This document shows positions 57,908 to 64,000 of a stretch of DNA of 64,000 nucleotides, one piece after another. Source of the stretch: Laburnicola sp. R22_1 (Eukaryota; Ascomycota; Dothideomycetes; Pleosporales; Didymosphaeriaceae); contig JACONQ010000018.1 in assembly GCA_014281115.1 (NCBI GenBank), positions 868,001 to 932,000 on the forward strand, in the 5' to 3' direction. A model generated the notes under the pieces. The model did no database searches and was not told the origin of the DNA. It saw only the letters and a program-made list of their open reading frames with translations. The position numbers and the translations under genes are program-made. Positions within the stretch are counted from its first letter, which is position 1. Each line of letters begins with the position of its first letter.

Positions 57908-59077
57908 CTATTGGAGATCAACCTCCTCCTCCTGGTCATCGTCGGTGACCCATACTCCGTCGGCGGAGAGCTTGTGGTCCTCGGTCTGGCGCTTGGCTGC
58001 GGCAGCAGGAGCGGCAGCGGGAGCAGCAGCAGCGGGAGCAGCAGCACCAGCGGCGGGAGCAGCAGCAGCGGGAGCAGCAGCACCAGCAGCGGGAGCAGCA
58101 GCAGCAGGAGCGGCAGCACCAGCAGCGGGAGCGGCAGCACCAGCAGCGGGAGCGGCAGCACCAGCAGCGGGAGCGGCAGCACCAGCAGCGGGAGCGGCAG
58201 CACCAGCGGCGGGAGCAGCAGCACCAGCAGCAGGGGCAGCAGCAGCAGGGGCAGCAGCACCAGCAGCGGGAGCAGCAGCACCAGCGGCGGGAGCAGCAGC
58301 AGCGGGAGCAGCAGCACCAGCAGCGGGAGCAGCAACGCGAGAAGCGGCACCAGCCATCTGCATGGGAACGCATCCACCAAACGGACCAGCACGAGCTGGG
58401 TTCTCACAACGGACCATGCAGACACCGTCCTGGCCCGCAACTGTGCCCGTGCAAGTCTGGTCAGCCGGGATGGCGACGTTAAGAGGGAGATCCGACATTT
58501 GGTTGTCGTTGTTGCGGCCACGTGCATTGCCATCAACGTTGGTGGCGACCTGCACAGGTGTCCACTGAGTACCAGTGCCAGTGGCATCGATCATGCAGGT
58601 GTAAGGACCGGCCCCATCACCGTTGACTTGGTGGAGAGTCATCATGAGCATGCCGCCCGGGGAGACCTGGGGCAGAGTGGGGCCGTTTTGCGCCATAACC
58701 GCTGCCGTACCGGCATCGATATCGTTGTCACCTGCGCCGAGGGTTTCACCGCAAGCATCGGCGGCGTCACCCCTGAAGCGGGTTGAGTCCTGCTGGAAGG
58801 GGTTGCGGCGAGTGCCATCACGAGGAGTGGCGGGGTCAACTTTGGTGTATTAGTATGGCGTGTTCGCATTGTGAAGCTTCGCTGATGAGTGAATGTACCT
58901 CCAATGGCAGATCCCTGACCACCTGCATCACCAACAGCAGAGACGATTGCGCTGTGCTAGTGGGAATTAGTAAACGTGGTATGTAGGAATCGAAGAGGGA
59001 AGAGAACTTACACCTGCAACAAGCTGGCTGGTGGCCAGAAGGCCAATAGAGAGAATGGAAGTCTGGGCGAAATGCAT
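57908..59077 (-). CDS. Secreted Egh16-like surface protein with Ala/Pro repeat tail
   Basis: Three exons: 59012-59077, 58899-58956 and 57908-58839, giving 351 aa. Introns are 58957-59011 (gtaagt...actag) and 58840-58898 (gtacat...caaag). Exon 1 encodes the signal peptide [22 protein letters not shown]. The body has [52 protein letters not shown] and the Cys-containing [18 protein letters not shown], which I recognise as the Egh16/MAS family of fungal secreted proteins. Some members are induced during appressorium formation. About 105 residues of A-A-P-A-A-G repeats follow, then a short acidic end. No GPI signal seen. Role here not established. Intact. Confidence 0.85.
58010..58340 (-). repeat. 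Coding minisatellite of the Egh16-like gene
   Basis: About 330 bp of 15-30 bp units built from GCN codons (plus strand gggagcagcagcaccagc variants) encoding A-A-P-A-A-G and A-A-A-P. All six frames are open across it, which explains the overlapping spurious ORFs. Confidence 0.92.
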
Positions 59078-59204
59078 CTTGAACCGGCCAAGTGGAATAT
59101 ACAAAAGTTAATTATGAAGGAATAGAAAGTAGTGAGTAGTAATTATTGTAAAGGCTGGATGGGAAAGTTGATCGCTGATGTTCTTCAATGTGTGACCTTG
59201 CTGC

Positions 59205-59220
59205 CCCTTCTTATACCACT
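59205..59220 (-). promoter_or_regulatory. TATA-like site upstream of the Egh16-like gene
   Basis: ggtataag on the minus strand, about 135 bp upstream of the start codon. Position is plausible for a fungal core promoter; no further support. Confidence 0.35.
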
Positions 59221-61448
59221 CCCTACCGACTAGACGTCCACACTGATAAACCTCTAGAGAGCTCTGACCCGTTCAAGTTGCGTTAGAGGTTCCGCTTCAG
59301 GCCCTTGGAGGAGAATGGTTTCGGCCAAGACGATCAAAGTTGGTCTAGGTAGCCAGAGAATGAGTTCGATATTGTCATGTTCTCCGTCTGCAGGGGCACC
59401 GAAACGTGATTGAGGCAAGAGATGTACTAACAACAAGTGTTTTTCGTTTCGCAGAAGTGATGCCACGCCCCAGTAGTGTTAGGAAAGAGGTAGGTTGATG
59501 CCAGCTGGGCCATGCAGTCCAGGGTATTTAGAGAGGAGACCATAAAAGCAGATGATGTAGCTAAATATGGAAAGGTGACCGGCATAAGCTACCCACGCCA
59601 CGATACATCTTGTTTCGACTAGCGCCCGAATCTGGACACCATTGCAGGCGAACGTGTCCAAGCTCCTCACACTCTGGAGGTCCGCGATGTGGAATGTGCG
59701 TTGGATATATGTTCATCAGCAATTCAGGCTTGGAGGAAAGTGTAAGCGGTGACAGCTTCCGTCCACTCCAGTAGCCCGATATACCTGCAAGGGCAGCGTA
59801 GTTTTTTTCTTTCGCGTCGCCCCTTGTCGTTCGACGAAAAGAGAATTCGGAACGGGCCCTGTCTCTGAGGAGCTTGGGAGACAAGCTCACCCATGTTTCT
59901 TTCGATGGAGCATACCGATCGAAGAAACTAGGTTTGCTTGCAGTTTCAACAACACTAAACGCAACAAACCAACGAAACCAGGGTCGCATTGTTGCCTCGG
60001 TAGTTTGAGCTTGAACTTGTGTGAAAACAGATGTGATGGGTTTTGACTTTAGCTCATCGTGGCTGGGCGCGTTCGGTGTGGTTAGTGTGGTCGCATCGTC
60101 TGTTTCACGAACGGCTAGGCTGCCGAGATGAATCCGAATATGTTTCTTCCTACCTTCGGCAAGCTCGCATTCCGGCGTGTGATGGGGTGCATGTCCCAGG
60201 ATTTGAGTGTGGCTACCTAGGTAGTGTTGTTGAGGGGTTGTTGCACGAGCCGCGGGGAAAGCGGAGCTCCGAAGTCACGTGCCTTCCCGTCATCCATGAA
60301 TGAAACTGCCGAGTGCACACATGGACCGACCCGAGTCAGTCGTCACTTCTCCCTTTCTTCACATACGTGTTTGAACTTTGCGACTTCAGAGTTTGTGGCC
60401 CACTCTCTGTTGCCGATACTGCCGTACCTTCCAAAGCACTCAAGGTCTCGACTCAGAAATAGCATCATGGTTCAATGTTCAAGCCTTGGAAATGAGCCCA
60501 TTGCTTCCCAACGTTGGTCATCCCGTGAGTCGGTCATAGCGTTCGCTCACCGATGATTTCTTTTACTCATGATCACTTCGGCAAGAAGTGTATACCCGCT
60601 GAACTAAAACATACCTACCGGAGTGAGCAATCTACCTACCTTGTATGTATTGTACAATAATGTCGCTGTCGCAATACTCGGAGACCATTTCCGCTGCAGA
60701 AAGACTTTTGGAGATCATCACCATCAGCGTCACGAAACTACTTTCCCGCCTGCAAAATCAGGCGTATGTAGCGATGATTTGGAAAAACGTCCTCCCATTC
60801 CTTGGTCGCCGGTACGGACAGCGCTCGGCTTCATGCAGCAAGTTCGCGAGGTCTTTTCATCTTACGAATATATACTATCCAAGCTTTTTGTTTTCTGTAA
60901 GTCGTTTCCATTTGTTGAAGAAATCTATGGCGGCCCCGGGGGGAAGGTGATGGGATCGACCTGCCCGTTGGAGCTAACAACAGATTGTGCATGCCCAACC
61001 ACAAGAATTATATCAGAAAGTCGATGATCTGAGAAGAACTGCATTTAACATATACAGAGGCTTGAGTGTGAGAAGATACAGGAAAAGTGGTCAGCGAAGC
61101 CATGTACGTTTGCTCTCCACATATTAATCGGGAAGTATCGGCAAGTATCTAAAAAAAAATCGCCCGCTGCTACATACAACCAGCAAGCGTCATCATGAGC
61201 ACAGCAAGTTCCATTTAGAATCTGCTCCTCAACATGTATAGAAGTCTAATACACCACCGCTGCTGCATCACGTTTCAGATCAGCTCATACGCCAGCTGGT
61301 GATACAGAGAAAATCACCGTCCCTTTGAGACCCCTCCATGGTAGCCCAGTAGAAATTATTATATGTAGCAGGTCTCTACTTTCGCCGCAAATCTTAACGG
61401 AGGGGACAATCGCAATTTGCAAGCCCTCTGTGAATCTCATACCCCAAC
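59221..61448. other. Gene-poor GC-balanced region
   Basis: Several short open frames on both strands (for example 59561-59989 minus, 142 codons, and 60623-61027 plus, 134 codons) without recognisable domains. An A9 run lies near 61150. A small lineage-specific gene cannot be excluded. Confidence 0.4.
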
Positions 61449-61560
61449 TTCTAAGTAGTTAATTTAACACTATATATAGTCCTCTTAATATAGATATATA
61501 GCATTAGCGAGTATATTATCTAGGCTAAAATAACTAAAATACTATCGCCGATTCTATTAA
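61449..61560. repeat. Isolated AT-rich RIPed fragment
   Basis: ctaagtagttaatttaacac matches the outer end of R1 (reverse complement of gtgttaatttaatctactta at 24494), then AT-rich DNA to about 61560 within otherwise GC-balanced sequence. Confidence 0.55.
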
Positions 61561-63181
61561 TTGTGGAAGTGGGCGCGTGAAGTGGACAACGACCCCTTGC
61601 ATCGACGATCATCCCTACTGCTGGTGCATACCTGGGTACGCATTCATGTTTATTTAAGACCTGCTCTGGTATTTTGTCGAAGTTACCTTAGGTACTGTCG
61701 TTGTTTTTGCAAACCTGCCTACCTATATTGCGGACAATATGGATTTTCTAAATCGTTACATCTTGTAAATGTTCGAATGCCACGTCTGTAGTGTTCTCAT
61801 CTTCTACCACAACGTCTTCACTAAAATTAAGGAATTTGGCAATGAAGAAACCTGGGTTGAGATCGGCATGGTGACATAAGTGACCACCTTAGGTACCTTA
61901 GTAGAGTTGGGAATACCCTAGGTATTTGGACGAATGTAGAAATTTTTAAGATATGCCCAAGGTAATACCTAGATATTAGTGCTGTATGAATCGGTCTCCT
62001 TGAGCAAGACAAGGCGTTGATTACGAAGTATATATCTTGTGACCTTAGAAACACGTGCGGGTATTTCAACCCTAGAGGCTGGAGCTGTGGAGGTGTCGTT
62101 AGCTTGGTTAATGCGTGAGCCTCTGGCATCCAGCCCTGAAGATATCGTCCAGATGTCTCCTTTGCGCGCGCATCGCTCCATTCACTATTGTGCCTACGCT
62201 TACCTACCCATCAGTCCATCTTTTTGTACTCACTGGGAACTGTTCTCGTCGCTCTCCTGGCGTGCTGCGATCGCAGTTCGCCCAAACGGCTTCCTTGGGG
62301 TCGTGCCCGCCTGTGGGCGATAAGGATGCACGTGATCATGGCACCGTACCCCGTCCCCCGTCCCCCGTCCCCGCAGGCGTTCGTAACAGGCATTCCTACC
62401 TACGTCCATCAGCTGATTTGGACGTGTATCAACGTGTATCAGTTAGCGGCTCGCTGATATCGGCCAAGATAGACAGAACCAATTCCAGTCGGGACTGGAG
62501 TTTCTTCGTGGCTTCAGCTTGTGCCGCGCCGACATCTTCTTATCGTCGCGTACACAGTACACAACACTGCTAGGTTTTCCTAATCCGACTCTATCTTCTC
62601 CATAGATACTGATAACCTCCGCGATCTCAAACATGGGATGCCCACCTTTACGCACTAGATCATTGGGCACGATTCGCTCTTGAATCACATCTCGATGCGT
62701 CTCTGGGGCTCCGTTCTTTGCGCTTCCTTTGTTATCGAACGTCACGGACCTCGAGGGTCAATACTGATCACAGTCGACCGAAATGAGTCTGATAGCCTAG
62801 CGCCACGTCGATCCTCGCACAGTCCTCACTGGCGGCTTCACGGTTGCAATTCAACCGCCCTTCCTCCCTTTTTCGGCTAAGCGTTCCCCTCACCGCGATA
62901 CCACGCTGCCTATCTACAATCCATTTATTTCCGCGTCTGCGCTTGTAACCGAGCCAAGCGGACTGTTCCTCTTTGCTAAAAAGCTTCAGACAACCCTCGT
63001 TGCTGCCAATTGGGCATACCGTTTTTCGCGCAGTCTTCGAAAAACAATTCCAAGTTTCTGCTGGACCAGCTGCCGCATTCGACATGTCTGAAAGGGCAAC
63101 TTACAGCACCGCGATCGAAACTGAACCTGTCAGTGTGACCGGCAAAGCTCACCAATGGGACCCAAACTTGAAACAAGACAA
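61561..63181. other. Intergenic flank of hAT-2
   Basis: GC-balanced, no supported gene. Contains a small ccgtcccc tandem tract at about 62350-62372 and taggtacctta-type runs near 61680-61920. Confidence 0.5.
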
Positions 63182-64000
63182 CAGCGCTTGCAACGGTCGA
63201 TAGTACGCTATCGTGAGGCTTATGGCCATTACTTATCGCTCGTTTTTTGGTGTTGTTATCGATCGATCGCTCAAAATAAGCAGGATTACGTATAATAAGC
63301 CGCACTACGGCAGTAAATTACTATAAGTAGTTTAGCGTACAAATCAGAGTGAATTGAACTCTGGGAAGGCTGCTTCCGCTGCTGTCTGCTCCCTGTCCTT
63401 TCGCTCAATTTGATCACTGCGTTTGATGAGATGACACTTAACTACGCGGTTCTTAAGCTAGTTCTTCTATAGTTGGATAGCCTTAATAGTTAATACTAAT
63501 AGGCTCTTTCGATCGTTGGTGATAGTGCGTCTAGCTGTACTGAAGCAGCGCTCACACTCACAGCTAGTACTTGGGATGGAAAGGAAATTAACAGCCATTT
63601 TAAAAAGTATAGGGTACTTACTACGACCAACTTTCAGCCACTAAAGCCACGGGTTAGCTATTAACTCCTAATAGACTTCGTCTTTGTTTAGGTCCTTATT
63701 AAGATTGTTAATATACTTGTCTAATTAAGAGCTGCGTTTGTGCCGTTTGTAGCTGTAGTTGCTATAAAGGTACTCTTAATTAACCTCTATAATAGCTGCA
63801 AGCGGATTGTTAGTGTAGCTAGTAGGTAGCTTGCGTCTTTAGGGTTGCTCCTTATTTTGCGTTTTATTTAATAATGCTTTAGCAGCGAGATACTCCTTAA
63901 ACGTGTTGTAGAGAGAATTGTTAGCCTTCTGCTGCCAATCTTAGTAATCACGCCAGTGAGATTTGAACCAGTTAAGGCGCAGCCTAGGGTAGAGAGCTGT
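63182..64000 (-). mobile_element. Second hAT copy (hAT-2), inverted, cut by the window end
   Basis: Begins cagcgcttgcaacggtcgat, the reverse complement of the hAT-1 3' end, and stays nearly identical to 11650-11913, then colinear to about 11100. The candidate 8-bp duplication on this side is caagacaa (63174-63181), to be matched beyond the window. RIP changes are fewer than in hAT-1. Confidence 0.93.
63340..64000 (-). pseudogene. hAT-2 transposase C-terminal part
   Basis: On the minus strand M-A-V-N-F-L-S-I-P-S-T-S-C-E-C-E-R-C-F-S-T-A at about 63600, then T-I-T-N-D-R and the I-Q-L box. It keeps the C-E-R-C-F-S dimerisation signature better than hAT-1 (S-T-S-C against N-A-S-Y). TAG/TAA interruptions remain, so it is still a pseudogene in the visible part. 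Confidence 0.82.

Noticed and set aside
57632..58786. 384- and 236-codon plus-strand frames and a 237-codon minus frame over the Egh16-like gene
   Set aside because: They are created by the GCN-rich coding minisatellite, which is open in all frames. The signal peptide, splice sites and family motifs support only the minus-strand model.
59561..59989. 142-codon minus-strand ORF as a small secreted or effector-like gene
   Set aside because: No signal peptide, cysteine pattern or recognisable domain; left as an unresolved open frame.
62768..63085. 105-codon minus-strand ORF beside hAT-2
   Set aside because: No motif, several overlapping frames on both strands and no splice-supported extension.

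Overview
The window looks like filamentous ascomycete DNA, most likely a pleosporalean dothideomycete. Genes carry short introns of about 50-80 bp with canonical fungal splice sites, intergenic DNA contains runs such as tacctaggtacc, and GC-balanced gene islands alternate with long AT-rich blocks. In those blocks CpA/TpG is depleted and TpA enriched while CpG survives, which is the signature of repeat-induced point mutation (RIP). Nearly all stops in the transposon frames are TAA/TAG where CAA/CAG is expected.

Layout. 1-11921: a hAT transposon (352-11913, perfect 8-bp target duplication) interrupted by a RIP-degraded Gypsy chromovirus (2822-10935, two 193-bp LTRs, perfect 5-bp duplication). 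11922-24480: a gene island with a decayed SnoaL/NTF2-like gene, then four minus-strand genes: a golgin-like coiled-coil protein, a 906-aa Ser/Pro-rich disordered protein, Maf1 (RNA polymerase III repressor) and the AP-1 sigma adaptin. 24480-51990: a 27.5-kb RIP block holding many copies of a few small repeats, a Fot1/pogo element (32121-34082), a second Gypsy chromovirus in minus orientation (40403-47363, 190-bp LTRs, 5-bp duplication), two foldback elements, a 131-bp tandem repeat, a 369-bp pure TTA microsatellite and one 646-bp GC-rich island that escaped RIP. 51990-55910: a pogo element inside another pogo element, ending 76 bp before the start codon of the next gene. 55987-59077: the glutamate-cysteine ligase modifier subunit (+) and a secreted Egh16-like protein (-), convergent. 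59078-63181: 4 kb without a convincing gene. 63182-end: a second hAT copy, inverted relative to the first and cut by the window edge.

The genes are not an operon or a metabolic cluster. They are housekeeping functions (tRNA/5S transcription control, clathrin sorting, Golgi architecture, glutathione synthesis) plus one secreted surface protein, lying beside repeat-rich compartments. The most unusual signal is a small repeat family whose insertions at three places are flanked by 14-15 bp direct repeats and share one end (TRAAGATCTTY). Its only un-RIPed member is the 646-bp island carrying a promoter-like leader and a short ORF. All intron-exon models were read by eye from splice sites and family knowledge; no alignment was run.
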